The position numbers and the translations under genes are program-made. 64,000 nt of DNA from [Phialemoniopsis] sp. UDSM-2020 (lineage: Eukaryota; Ascomycota; Sordariomycetes; Thyridiales; Thyridiaceae): NCBI GenBank assembly GCA_018873225.1, contig JAEILZ010000004.1:3534001-3598000 (forward strand), given 5' to 3'. Shown here one piece after another: positions 46,782 through 57,793 of this stretch. A model generated the notes under the pieces. That model saw nothing but the letters and a program-made list of their open reading frames with translations. It was not told the DNA's origin and did not search any database. The first letter of the stretch is position 1, and each line of letters begins with the position of its first letter.

Positions 46782-47748
46782 ACCGGGCTTAGATCAAATT
46801 CACTTCAATCCAGCCTCGATATCATATAAATTCGACTGTCAGTTTGGTAAGAGTGCAACTAAGGCCGAATAAAGGCGTTTCAGGGGTTTGCTTTCTCACT
46901 ACAAACAATTGACTCGATCTCAGCTAGAAGTCTTTATTCGAGATTTCTTGAACGATAATGACGGTAATGCCGAAAGAGAAATGTATCGTGTATTCGATCA
47001 AGGAAATCGGTTCTGAGACTGTGATTATGGACTTTGAGAGATAATCTGGAGAGCTATGTACCCGTGGCCCACTGCGATGATGGTGAGTAGATCTTTTCCA
47101 AGCGGTGTTAGTAGTAATCTGTGCGGGAGAAGGACGCCCCATTAGAAAGCCTCTTCCGCTGAACTATCGGGCGTCGAGGTGGCGGCGGTGGTCCGGACGA
47201 CATCGAGGCGAACGCTACTTGTTGTAAACTAATATGAAAGATATCTGCGTGTCCGTAGGCCTCATTCGTGCCCTAACCACTTTCTGCCACCCAGTCACCA
47301 GGTGAAGTGAGGGTTGCCCCACCTGAAGTACAAGCGAACGCAGCCTGGTGCCTGAGAATGACTCGGAGATTTTCACACCACACGTGGTATGCGACAATCT
47401 CAATGGTCAACAATAGGGGGACTTATGCAACCTCCCAGAAGTCTGTCCCACTCCCCTTCAAATGTCCTCCAAATGTCAAAAGCGACAGTGGGCCCTTATA
47501 TCGTAAGTTGATCTTCCCACCTGCGGTGCCACATCCCGTCCCCTCTTACTCGAACACACTTTGAGAAGCTCAGATATGTCGTAGAAGCAGGGAAGTTTGT
47601 GGTATAAAGCCTATCTCCCATCCTCCCAAAGCGAGAAGAGATGGTCTTCATGCATTACAGTTGATACTTCATTTTCAGTAAACATATAAAAACTGCGATC
47701 TAACATACATCTTCCAGTCCGTCTTGTTGGAAGTCGGCATTGTTGCTC
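46782..47748. other. Intergenic
   Basis: No gene is seen. The right end is the promoter of the microprotein gene at 47749, with a TATA box at 47683-47692. Confidence 0.45.
47683..47692 (+). promoter_or_regulatory. TATA box of copy 16
   Basis: CATATAAAAA lies about 60 bp before the ATG at 47749. Confidence 0.5.
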
Positions 47749-48143
47749 ATGCCTCTCTTAGATGAAGCTACTATCGGCCTTATCGCATTGCTCATCTCGT
47801 GCATCCCTGGTGGCATTGTTGTCAGCAGGTATCTTTCCACGAGGCAGCGTTTTAGGGCTTCTCCTCTGCTTCCTACTGCTGCCGAACTGGCCAGGTCTCG
47901 GGAGTCCAGGCTTCGTCAGGCTGGCTACATTAGCAGAGACTACAGGTACTTGCTCAGTGCTGGCCCCGCGCCGAAGCTCAGTGGTGCAACCAATGTGTCT
48001 GGCCGAGGATCGTGGGAGTCTTTAAACGTATTGTACTTCTTAAATATCTAGAGGAACTGTTGCTGACCTCCCTATCGCACATACAGGTGACGGAGACGAC
48101 CCGCACCCTCCAGCATGCCTGGGAAAGACAGGAGCCACAATGA
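47749..48143 (+). CDS. Single-span membrane microprotein, isolated family copy 16
   Basis: Exons 47749-48027 and 48087-48143 give 111 residues. MPLLDEATIGLIALLISC then IPGGIVVSRYLSTRQRFR gives the span and basic stop. Exon 1 ends RGSWESLN; the donor is GTATTG. The 59-bp intron has TGCTGACC as branch site and ends ACATACAG. Exon 2 reads VTETTRTLQHAWERQEPQ, matching the E-T-x-R-T and H-A-W motif of copies 8 and 13. It lies 17 kb from the rest of the family, on the opposite strand to the surrounding zinc-finger genes. Confidence 0.75.
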
Positions 48144-48636
48144 CAGACACCGAGACCAGTCACAGGACTTCAATTGCGCGACATTGACCAAATTCCGAGA
48201 GCGCATATCGAGAGCTACTATCACTCGTTACACAGGAGCAGGATTGCACTATAAATTTGATGTTGGCTACGCAACGGAAGGAGGACAGTCTTGCCACTGG
48301 CTGAACATCGGGGGCCCCGACGTGGAGGCTCTTCAGAGAAACGATTATGTATAGGGCTGCCATTGGACCATCCTCATGCACGATGTTAACTCAGCACTGG
48401 GTTGGGCTTTTAGACTAGGAGGAGAAAATCAAGTTCATTTTGGTACAACAACGCCTTGTTTCATAATTAATTGCCCAGTGGGCCAAACCATAAACTCCAG
48501 CCCAGTCGGGCTTTTAAAGACAACCAACATCTCGCCTTGAATGGCAACGCAAGCACTGACCAACATCCCTAAGGTTTCCGTGTCTCCTCTCAAACCACCC
48601 AAATTTCCACAGCATGGCCCGCAGTGGCCTTCCCAG
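48144..48636. other. Intergenic
   Basis: The 3' ends of two convergent genes meet here. No other feature is seen. Confidence 0.4.
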
Positions 48637-49398
48637 TTACATCTCCGACTCGTCCGAGGTATCTTCCGGCTCCTGGGCGTCGCTATCTGGAATCTCGCCA
48701 GAGCGAGACAGCTCCAGGAGAGCTTGGGCGGCATTGGCCTCGTCGGAGTGGGCCATCTCAACCAGGGCTCCAGCAGCAAGATTGGCCGCATGAAACTCGT
48801 TCATCTCGAAACGCTCGCGGGTGTCCCGCAGAATTGCCCTCAGCTCTGGGATGCGAGGCGCCCAGTCCTTCTCCGTCTCCTCACGGATTCTGATGAGCTG
48901 CTGGGCAAGGCCCTGCTTCGTGAGGGTCGGGTGGTCGGCAGGGAGCTGGTATAGTTTCCACTCCTGTGGTGGCTGGTAGGACTGGTCATACTGCCGGATC
49001 TCGTTCTCGAGGCGCTCGATCTCGGCAAGCTTGCGCTCGAGGATGCGAGCTTCGTCAGGAACCATCTGGCGGAGGAGGGCCAGGTCCTTGCGCTTGAGAT
49101 GGCTGGCGTTTTGGGAGTACGCATTTGGGTCTTCGGCAACGTAGGCGTCATGTTTGGAGCACCAGTGGTCGAGTATGACATCAGGGCGACGGGATGGAGT
49201 CTGGTAGTTGCAGTTGGCAAAGTTGCAGAAAACAAGTTTCTTGTTTCCGAGTGTGTGATGCTCTGCCACGTGGGCCAAGGCACTGAGGCCCCAGTGGCCC
49301 TGGCACCATGGGCAACGGGGACTATTGATCTGTCAGTTACTGCCGCGAGGTCATTGACGGCTTGGGCTGGGGAAGAAGACGTACAATTCGAGAACCAT
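48637..49398 (-). CDS. C2H2-like zinc-finger protein, array member 2
   Basis: A 14-nt first exon (49398-49385, M-V-L-E) and exon 49321-48637 flank a 63-bp intron and give 232 residues. The finger region CPWCQGHWGLSALAHVAEHH is followed by FCNFANCNYQTPSRRPDVIL and DHWCSKHD, the same two-unit layout as member 1. The helical region EIERLENEIRQYDQSYQPPQ and a longer acidic tail (EPEDTSDESEM) distinguish it. Same strand as the other members. Function is unknown. Confidence 0.75.
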
Positions 49399-49923
49399 AG
49401 TGATGGATGGTTCGAGGCTTGATTAGGCTGAAGAACCGAAAAGGCTTCAGGGGCAGGGAAGAGAGAGGAAGAGCAGAAGAAGGCAAGAGAACAAGGAGAA
49501 AGGAATTGTTGAGGATGGGGCACAATGCCTCAGCAGAATTTGGATATTTGTGGGTGCTGAGTTGTGTTGTCACATGCGAGCCTCGTGGGGACGCGGCTGT
49601 GGAGTTATCACGACAGAGGGGTAATGGCTCTTTGTTTTGAATGTTCTAAGTAGCTGCAGAGAGAGTAAAGCGGAGCATATACATCACGCACTAGAGGTGC
49701 GGGTCACGTCCAAGCACAACATAAAGACCGGTGTGTGCACCTTGCGAGGTGTGCAGATGTAGATTCCATTACGCAAGATATCAGAATAAACAGACCTTCG
49801 CAGATATCAGCTCTTCTTTCAGATGAATGAAATAACTACCAAAAGAGATTTTATTTACTCCTTGCAGTAACTCAAACAATGCTCTGTCAAAGTTTAAGTT
49901 GTCATTCTTTCAAGTACCCCTAA
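49399..49923. other. Intergenic
   Basis: Promoter of array member 2 and 3' side of member 3. No other feature is seen. Confidence 0.4.
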
Positions 49924-50565
49924 TCATTCGCTCTCGCTTTCAGCCTCGGACTCAAAGACCTGCTGGCGTCGTGGGTGTTCCACGTCGTCTCTCAATCCGT
50001 CCATTGCAGTATCCCAATCCAGGTAGAGTTCCTGTCGAATGGTTAGGAGGATGTCAATCAATTCCGCCTTGGTCTTGTTCGTCACATCTGGTAGCACACC
50101 AGGAGCCGTTACCAAGCCATGCATCGGAACATAGTTGGGATTGCGCTGCATAATTTCTTCTTCGAAAAGCCGGACTCGCATCTTAAACGTTTCGTGGGTC
50201 ATATAGTCCGAGTCGATCGACTCCAGCAGAGCCACAATCGTTTTACGCCTCAAGTGCGCTCGGCTCATACTACGGGCCAGCGGGTCACCAGGCCGGTAGA
50301 AGTTGTGCTCACTACTCCAATGATCGAAGATGACTTGGGTCCTCTGAGCAGGATAAGACCAGGTGCAATTAGCAACGTGACAGTGTACCCTGTCGTTGAT
50401 GAGATGATGTTCCCTAATATGGGGGACCCAAGCTTGAAATTTGCTGAGTGCCTGGTGACACCACGCACAGACTTGGATAGGAGGATTTGTCCTGTTGAGA
50501 CGTTAGCTTTCTGATCTGAGTTCAGGGTTGGCTTGATGAAAGAAGTGGACTTACTGTGCAGCCAT
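49924..50565 (-). CDS. C2H2-like zinc-finger protein, array member 3
   Basis: An 11-nt first exon (50565-50555, M-A-A-Q) and exon 50491-49924 flank a 63-bp intron and give 192 residues. It has CAWCHQALSKFQAWVPHIRE followed by HH, then CHVANCTWSYPAQR and DHWSSEHNFYRPGDPLAR. The C-terminal half, NPNYVPMHGLVTAPGVLPDV then KAELIDILLTIRQELYLDWD, matches members 1 and 4. The acidic end is ESEAESESE. Confidence 0.78.
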
Positions 50566-51454
50566 GTTTGATAGAATCCTTTCGCATGCTCCGTGGCACT
50601 CCGATTCAGGCGATGGAATTCCAGGCTGTAGTTTCAACAGATATTCCAAGGTATCGTAGCTATCCTCTGCTCAAGAGATTAAGGGGCAAGTACTGAGAGT
50701 CTTGATGTCTTCCAGTAAAGGGGTAGAGCACCGATCGTTGAGAGACATCATTTATATATCTGTCCATTGCAAATGACTCTACATCAGTACAAAGATAATC
50801 AAACGGCTTATGCGCACGAACAGTCCGTGAAGTGTTAATACAATGCGGGCATTATCTTCATTGTGTTGCATCAAATGTGTAAGTGCTTTGTGTTCGAGTT
50901 GCTTACCCCTTTTTGTTGCAAGGCTTTGGAGTGGGTCGGCTCTTGGCCTCGAGCTTTGAAGGAGACTGGCTCCGGGGTTTCACGGAACAAATGGCGTCAA
51001 ACACCTTCAGATTCACGGATGGGACTGGAATACCTTACTTCCAATGCATTACTTTGACATGATCCGGGTTCAAAGTGTCAGGTGATGCCCGATAGTGCAT
51101 GTCGTCGTTTTGTACCGCTCGCTGATGCATCCGGGGCTGATAAACTCTTCGTAAATCTTTAGAGTGATGTCGTGGGTGACAGGGTGGTCCTTCGTCATCT
51201 CAGCAGGACAACCTGCAACTGTGATAGGGGTGTCTGTGTATGCGTGGACTGTTCTCAGTGCTGCCGGCGGCAGGCCGAGAGGGGCCTGAGTTTGACTACG
51301 ACCAAACCAGGCCATCAGCAAGAGATGCACGGTCCACCAATACGCGAATCATGTGTCTACACCACAGTATCCTCGGCTCTAACGCCCCAAATACCTTATA
51401 GGGTAGAATAGCACTCACCTTCCCTAACGGCGATGAAAAACCGGCAACATGCCG

Positions 51455-51552
51455 TAGTGGTCGGATGAGAATGTGATAGTTTAACTCCTGTGCCTATGCA
51501 AGCCAACGCTGGGTATCTTGATGACTGCGGTTCGATTCCAACAAGACCACTA
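51455..51552 (+). other. tRNA-like segment, possibly a pseudo-tRNA
   Basis: An 8-bp perfect inverted repeat, TAGTGGTC and GACCACTA, encloses a D-arm-like GAG...AGTTTAACTC and a T-loop-like GGTTCGATTCC. Spacing (98 nt) would allow a long variable arm or intron. The T stem does not pair fully and the anticodon arm is unclear, so I do not call a functional tRNA. Confidence 0.25.
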
Positions 51553-51783
51553 TCTCGCCTATTTTTTCTTTTTCTTTTTGCTTTTTGGTGATGGAACAGG
51601 AGGCATTTCCCATTCTGGTCGTGTGAGCGAGATGCGACACAAGGTGAGGAGTATATCACTGCTGAGTGAGGAGGAGGCCCCTGGCTTCTGACCCCAGACA
51701 CGAAATTGTTGTTTTGTAGTACCTTGCTTGACTTCTGCTGGCTTTTTATTCTCCATCGATGGTTCATTGTGGCCGAGACTTTA

Positions 51784-51960
51784 TTAGAAGATGCCCATCT
51801 CCGGAAAACAGAGCTTCTGCAACTGATCGAGGATGTTGGCAAGTCGCTTAGCAACCTTGTTCAAGTGCAGCTCTGGAATGGCCATAGCCACCATGCCGTC
51901 CAGATCCTGACCAGGGCTGTAGCTAATTTCGGCTAAGGCGACCACGGCGAGATGCGCCAG
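51784..51960 (-). pseudogene. Fragment resembling a fungal regulator C-terminus
   Basis: The minus-strand frame ends with LDGMVAMAIPELHLNKVAKR and LANILDQLQKL. This resembles the helical end of some fungal Zn2Cys6 regulators (E-L-x-K-x-x-x-L-L-x-x-L). No zinc cluster or upstream exon is found, so it is at most a remnant. Confidence 0.2.
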
Positions 51961-52323
51961 TCTTTGCGAAATCGCGTCTATCCATGCAAAACTTGGTTCG
52001 ATGCAGCAACATTTCAAACAGCAAACATATTCCAATAAGTTTCGAGCACTAAGGGAGATGAAAATGAGGTTTGTTGAATCAGCAGACCGTTCTACCGATT
52101 TGAGAAGTCATTCACTTTATCCTAGGTCTTCTCCTCCAGTCATATCCGACATGACAGTAAACCCCATTGTTGAACCGAAACCGTGACAACACCAGCCGTC
52201 TATCTCTGTGATTCCCCGGCGAATGACCAAAATGATGCCAACCCTAAGTGCGCTCTTTGAGCAAGGTCTGTGGCTGCGAAATCGTCGGCAGCACCTATGC
52301 AGGCAACTCGGGGAGTCTAGCCT

Positions 52324-52910
52324 CTAGTTGGCGACCAGCTCGAGTACATTCTGTAGTGTCTCGGTGGTCCAGTCCCAATCTTGAAGCAGGTGCAGACGGA
52401 TCTCTTGCAGAGCCCTGACCAACTCGAGCTTCGTAAGGTGTTCGAACTCTTGGGGTGCCAATTCCGGGTCCGTGCCTAGCGAATGTATCGGAGTGTAGTC
52501 AGGATCGTAGAGTCGTATCGCGGTCTCCAGGTCTCTGATTCTCTCCTTCTTCACCTCCCGTTCGTGGTGGTCTGCCACAATCGAGGCAATCAAGGCCTCA
52601 CGCGTCTTGCGCTTCAAGTGTAGTTCATCCATAGTGCAACTCAGCGGGTCATCTGGCCGGTAGAAGTTGTGGCTCTTGTGCCAGTGGTCAACCAGCGCAT
52701 CCATTCGCCGGACCGGTGTGCTCCATCCGCAGTTGAAGTGGCAGGCGATGATACCATTGTTCGAATGGTTTTCGCGCATATGCTTTGACCAGGGATTCTC
52801 GATTTGGACGCCACAGTATGGGCACAGGGGAACAGCAGGCGCCCTGCAGGATGGTCAGCGGTTGCGATAGTGAGCACAGGGGCTGAGAAACAGACTTACT
52901 GGGCAGCCAT
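52324..52910 (-). CDS. C2H2-like zinc-finger protein, array member 4
   Basis: An 11-nt first exon (52910-52900, M-A-A-Q) and exon 52843-52324 flank a 56-bp intron and give 176 residues. CPYCGVQIENPWSKHMRENH is a classical C2H2 spacing. ACHFNCGWSTPVRR and DHWHKSHNFYRPDDPLSC form the second unit. The C-terminal half IRLYDPDYTPIHSLGTDPEL and LVRALQEIRLHLLQDWDW is the family signature. It is the best reference copy for aligning the array. Confidence 0.8.
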
Positions 52911-53551
52911 GATGCAAATTGATTGCGAGACTGTTCGGATGTGTTCTTGAATCGAAGCGTGCGATGAAAACCGGGTGCGAAATGTGTGGTTGAGTAGTCA
53001 CTGGTGGAAATGATAGTGTTGTTTGATTTTCGCTCGATCGCGTTGAAGGGAGAAGACGCGAAATCTTGAGTGGAGAGTTCAGGGCGAAGATTCAAATGGT
53101 GGAGTCACTTATATACAAACAAATCTTTTCCAGTCTGTCACAGATTGCTCAATTTTATCTGTGGTGTCTTGATAAGTGAACAGATTTTGAAGATGGACTC
53201 AGTTTGCCGGTGAAGTAGGTCGTGACAAGCTAAGGTCGGAACCTCGCTGACAGGTTCACACGATGTTTTCCTTTAGGTTGGGTAGAGTTCTCAATGAGCT
53301 TTTGCCAACGGCTGGTAGACTCGCATATAAAATCAAAGGATTGAGCCTAACTGTGTCGGGTTCACGAGCCACCGGCACACCTTCTCCTCACTATTCTTTG
53401 AGAACCTGCATCAACCATGATCATCTCCCAGAGGGTTGAGTTCGTAGATTGAGCCAAGAACTGATTCTTCGTTGATTTGAAAAGAACTTTTACTATATTC
53501 CTGCATGTTGGTAAGGCAGTGATTTACCATGCGGATTAAATGGGCAATATC
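52911..53551. other. Intergenic
   Basis: Promoter of array member 4 and 3' side of the SnoaL-like gene. Nothing else is recognised. Confidence 0.4.
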
Positions 53552-54014
53552 CTAATTTGGCTCTTTGTCGACTGGAGCTGAGACAGAACGCTCCACCAAT
53601 GACTCCAATCTACCACTCTCCTTGTCGACTTTGGCAAACATGAAAGCTTCAAAAGAGGTCTTGGTCTCTCCTATGTTGATCGACCCTGAAATTCGTGCGG
53701 CCAGCTGGTCTTTGTCCCTGAGGAAATCATGCCTTAGTGTGGCAGATTAGTCATCTGCCCAAGGACGGGTGGTGATACAGGAGAAAAAGAAAAGGCTGCG
53801 CTTACACGACTGCTTTGTACTCGCTGACTATCCCGCGCATGTTGGCGATGTGCTGCACACATTCCGAGTACCCACGCTTCTGCCCATTCATAACTTGGTA
53901 GAAGTCGGGTGTCCACAAGGTCTCGCCGTAGATATGCGCTTCCTCGGGCTTGCCAGTAAGGCTCCAGATCATTGCCTTTTGGAAGCCCTCGCGGGTAGAC
54001 GTGTACATCGACAT
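53552..54014 (-). CDS. SnoaL/NTF2-like small protein
   Basis: Exons (minus strand) 54014-53806 and 53732-53552 flank a 73-bp intron (GTAAGC donor, GACTAATC branch) and give 129 residues. The layout, with an N-terminal helix EGFQKAMIWSLTG, then YGETLWTPDFYQVMNGQKRG, then strands including V-V-H-D-F-L and S-F-E-A-F-M-F-A-K, fits the SnoaL-like/NTF2 alpha+beta fold. Members act as cyclases, isomerases or unknown small enzymes. Catalytic residues cannot be assigned. Confidence 0.65.
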
Positions 54015-54373
54015 GGTTCTTCACAACGTGTGGAGCGATGCGAAGAGAATGAGGGTTCCGCGCGACGAACGGGGACAGGCTAGAGTATTTATGTTCAACG
54101 AAGTAAGCACTTGCGGCGGCCCATGAGTCGTGGTGGGGCCGGAAAGCGTTTTCAATCTGTGGCTGAAGAACCAGCAACCAAAAACATGTTTCCCCTACTA
54201 TTCGTACTTGATCCATACAGAGATACCAATTTCTTGTCAATTACATTGTCTCTTATTGCTTGATGACTTCCCAAAGTTCCGTATTTCCGCTGAAGCTGGC
54301 GACCTCCAACCTGCACAGGACCGCCGACCGCAGCCCTGGCGTCATCACCAGCCGCACTCCGACCCAATAAGGA

Positions 54374-54805
54374 CTAATCCGTTCCAGGGCATGGATGCTG
54401 AAACGGCTTATAAGTAAACTCCAGCTCATGCCCATCTGGATCCAGCACACTGCCCGCGTAGTAGTCCGAAGCGTAGTACTCTCGGATAGAAGGAGCTCCT
54501 CCATAAGTCAGGTCTGGCTTGCCTCCCTCCTGGATAGCTATTTCATAGCAGGTGTCGACCTCCTTTTTGCTCTTGCACGCAAAGCCGACGTGACTCGGCC
54601 CTTTGACGGCTCCGGGCTTCACCCAGAAGAAGTATCGCCTGTCGCGACCAAAGCCGTGGAGATCGGGGTGATTGGGGTGAGCGCCACTCGCCTTCCATGA
54701 TAGAGGGCCTGAGATGCCGAGAGGAGCGAGGACCTTCTTGTAGAAGGCGATGGACCGTTCCACGTTTGTGACGCTGAGGAAGACATGGTCAATTAGGGAC
54801 GCCAT
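54374..54805 (-). CDS. Glyoxalase/bleomycin-resistance (VOC) family protein
   Basis: A single frame of 143 residues starts at the ATG at 54805. IDHVFLSVTNVERSIAFYKK is the first beta-alpha-beta VOC module, with its metal-ligand His. KGPSHVGFACKSKKEVDTCY opens the second, and VLDPDGHELEFTYKP carries the final Glu. Length suits a single-domain VOC protein that dimerises. The substrate is unknown; lactoylglutathione lyase activity is not implied. Confidence 0.82.
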   Translation of the reverse strand: MASLIDHVFLSVTNVERSIAFYKKVLAPLGISGPLSWKASGAHPNHPDLHGFGRDRRYFFWVKPGAVKGPSHVGFACKSKKEVDTCYEIAIQEGGKPDLTYGGAPSIREYYASDYYAGSVLDPDGHELEFTYKPFQHPCPGTD

Positions 54806-55107
54806 CGTGATGAAGCAGGGCAGTGTGGTGCGTCCAAAGTCGTTGCACGAGACACAGCAATGATGATGGCCAGATGTGCGTATCGGGTCTTGATATAAGA
54901 GACAGTGCTGGCAATGTTGACAAAACAATAATGTGTAGGCCGAGGCATTGTAAGATTACTAATAGTCGTGGAGGCAGCAGCGGGCAGGAATGCATGGCGT
55001 CTGACAAAGTCTCCACCTGTACTCGGAGCACCGAGTATGCCAAGTAACCTTGGAGGAGCTAGCCGTCATGCACGCTTCTTCAGTCTCGCTGCGTTATAAT
55101 CGTTCAA

Positions 55108-57097
55108 CTAAAGTAAGGGGGCTGCAAATCCGTCTCCTCTCATGTCACTGCCAGCAGAGTACACCCGCTGTCCATTGACAGGATCGTGATGCACCCTGAT
55201 GATCTGACCGCGACCGAACAAAGATCTTCCCATGCCCTTCACATACTTGATCTCGTAGCCCATTGACACCAACCCTTGTGCAACGTCTTCCGCAATTCCT
55301 TCCTCCAGATACACAGTGTCATCAACCTTCTTGCTCGGATCTGTCGACTTGCCAGGCAGGTTGATACCAATGCAGATCCTTGGTGCATCGAGTGCGACTT
55401 GTGGGTTCATGCCAAAGAGCAGCATATTGAGCAGGACCTGGACATGACCCTGCGGCTGCATCGCCCCGCCCATCACTCCAAACACAGTGTGAAGGCTGCC
55501 GTCATCTGCATTCGTCACGAGGGCAGGGATGATTGTGTTGTACGGCCGCTTCCCGGGAGCGTATGCGTTGGGGTGGTCTGGGTCAAGGTGAAATCCGGAA
55601 CCGCGGTTTTGGAGAACAAAGCCAGTCCCTGCAGCACCGATGCGGCTTCCGAAGAGATCCGCAACGCTGTTGACTAGAGAGCAGGCATTCCCATCTTGGT
55701 CGGTAACAGCGAGATAGATGGTATCGCTTGTCCCTTTGCCAGGTGGATGGCCGTGACTTGGTGATGGTGTCGCTTTGTCGGGCTCAAAAAGATTCGCCCG
55801 CTCTGCTAGGTAGTCCGAGTCGAGGAGAGACTCCGGGCTTGTTGACATGTTGTGAGGGTCGGTGATATACCGTGCCCCGTCTGCGAAAGCTATTCGGAGT
55901 GTCTGAATAAGGGCATGGAGATATCTACTTCAAGTCAGTCGCTACACAGTACTCCTTTTCTGTGGGCGATAGGCTAACATACCTTGGAGAATTGTGGTCT
56001 TTATGTTCAAATTTCGATATTTTGCCACTCTTTTCAAGTTGTTGGAAGAGACCGAGTCCTATCTGTGCCACCAGCCCCTGGCCGTTCGGGCCGTGTTCCC
56101 AGAAATCCAGATTCTTGTCATCGCAAACTAACATCGGACTGTCAAGACATAGCTTGATAGGCGTGCTAACCTCACTGCCTATTTCTCCGTGCTTCTTGAG
56201 ATCTTCCAACGTGAGGTAACCTCCAAGTTCTCTGCTGACGTCGGCGATTGCTCGGGCCACGGGACCTTCGTAGAAGCCAGCTCTACCTTGTTCTCCCAAG
56301 AGTCGAAAAGTCTGTGCTAGATTTCTATTCGTGTAATGCTCGCCTGCGCGTGGTGATCTGAGGCCTTGTGGTGCCTTTGGATCGGCCTTCAAGACCTCGC
56401 TTCCGTTTGCCGATTTCAGCAGCTGGCCCTCGCATTTCACCCACTATTCGCAAAGTGTCAGCTAATATCAAAACATGGTCGATGTCACGGACACTTACAG
56501 CATAGCTTGAGATCTCGCTGACCGCGAAACCATTCTCAGCGAGCTCGATGGCTGGAGCGAGGACCTGGGACAGCGACAGAGTGCCAGATCCATACTTCTC
56601 CACGATATCGACCCACGCTGCCGCTGCCCCGGGTACAGTGACAGAGTGGATGGACAAGGGTGGGATGGATGCAGTAGCGCGATCCGTAACCTCGAGAGCG
56701 TTGCAGATGTCATCGAGAGTCGCATTAGCTGGGGAGCGGCCCGAGCCGTTGAGGGCATGCACCTGCTTTTCCTTGGCGTCGTAGAAGAGACAAAAGGCAT
56801 CACCACCAATGCCAGTCATGGAAGGGTCGACTAAATTGAGCACTGCCGCAGCGGCGATGGCGGCATCCTGTTGAGTTGTCAGACACACAAAATACGAAGA
56901 TAAATGCAGAAATTCTGGCTTACAGCTGCGTTTCCTCCTTGCTCCAAGATCCGGATCCCAGCCTGGCTTGCTAGAGGCGACGTTGTGCTCACAATGGCCT
57001 TTGTGCTATGAACGACACTGCGCCTTCCGGGGAAGACGGTGAATTTCTCGTCATCATGTGGGTAGAGACCACGAGGTCCTGATGCTGAACCTGCCAT
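55108..57097 (-). CDS. Gamma-glutamyltransferase family (glutathione hydrolase-like)
   Basis: Four exons on the minus strand, 57097-56924, 56867-56499, 56443-55983 and 55927-55108, with 55-56 bp introns, give 607 residues. The N-terminus has AIVSTTSPLASQAGIRILEQ then GGNAADAAIAAAAVLN, the conserved start of the fold. DPSMTGIGGDAFCLFYD follows. GTSDTIYLAV contains the predicted nucleophile Thr near residue 404, which becomes the new N-terminus after autocleavage. NSVADLFGSRI and the later MGGAMQPQGHVQVLLNM are further signatures. No signal peptide is evident, as in the cytosolic YwrD-like branch. The substrate is unproven. Confidence 0.87.
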
Positions 57098-57793
57098 GCT
57101 ATATTGGGCCAAATATGAACTCTGAGTGCTGGATTTCCTCTGGAACCTTGGTGTTTTGAGAAGAACCGGCTGGGTATGGTGACCTGATATCGCTGCCCGA
57201 CATCGGAAAGAGCGTCACAGCACACCATCGCTGTATGTAGGATTGTCTCACAAGTCATCAAGCAACCCCTCATTGGCCACCCCGCGCACAGTCACAGACG
57301 CCCAGGAATTAATCCCACATAGGTGTTCTTGGGAGCAAACTATGTGGCGCAACGATGATTTTTCAGGAAAGAATGGAAACTCCGAATAAAGCCTCAGTTG
57401 ACCCAAAATCTGATCAAGCCATCAAAGTTTAAGGGAACGAGAAGTCTCGAGATATAGTGATTTAGGAACGCCGGTTGCACAGCTAGAGAGCATTTGTTAC
57501 GGCGTGTTACAGCACCCAGAAACGCTAATCCGGATACGAACAGGTGTGGCGGTCAGGGCGGGATCCACTGATAACCCGGGGTGCTGGCGCCGCCAAGGCC
57601 TAGAAGGGTAGCCTAACACTGGTCGTCGTCATCAGCCGCTTCTTGTCGAATGACCCGTCCCGTGTTCCCCCAAAACACCAAACCCAAGTTCGACCGCCCG
57701 ACACGATCCAGCCTCCTCTCACCCTTTGCTCGTCACTCCAATGCGCCTCAATACATATCTTGTACCCTTATCGCGTTGTTCTAAACTGTGTAC
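57098..57793. promoter_or_regulatory. Divergent promoter region
   Basis: This 696-bp gap separates the divergent gamma-glutamyltransferase and CLN3/Btn1 genes. No specific element is identified. Confidence 0.4.

Larger units (their letters stand above)
50566..52323. other. Intergenic with tRNA-like and regulator-like relics
   Basis: No intact gene is seen. It contains a tRNA-like segment (51455-51552) and a minus-strand fragment (51784-51960), both annotated separately. Confidence 0.4.
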
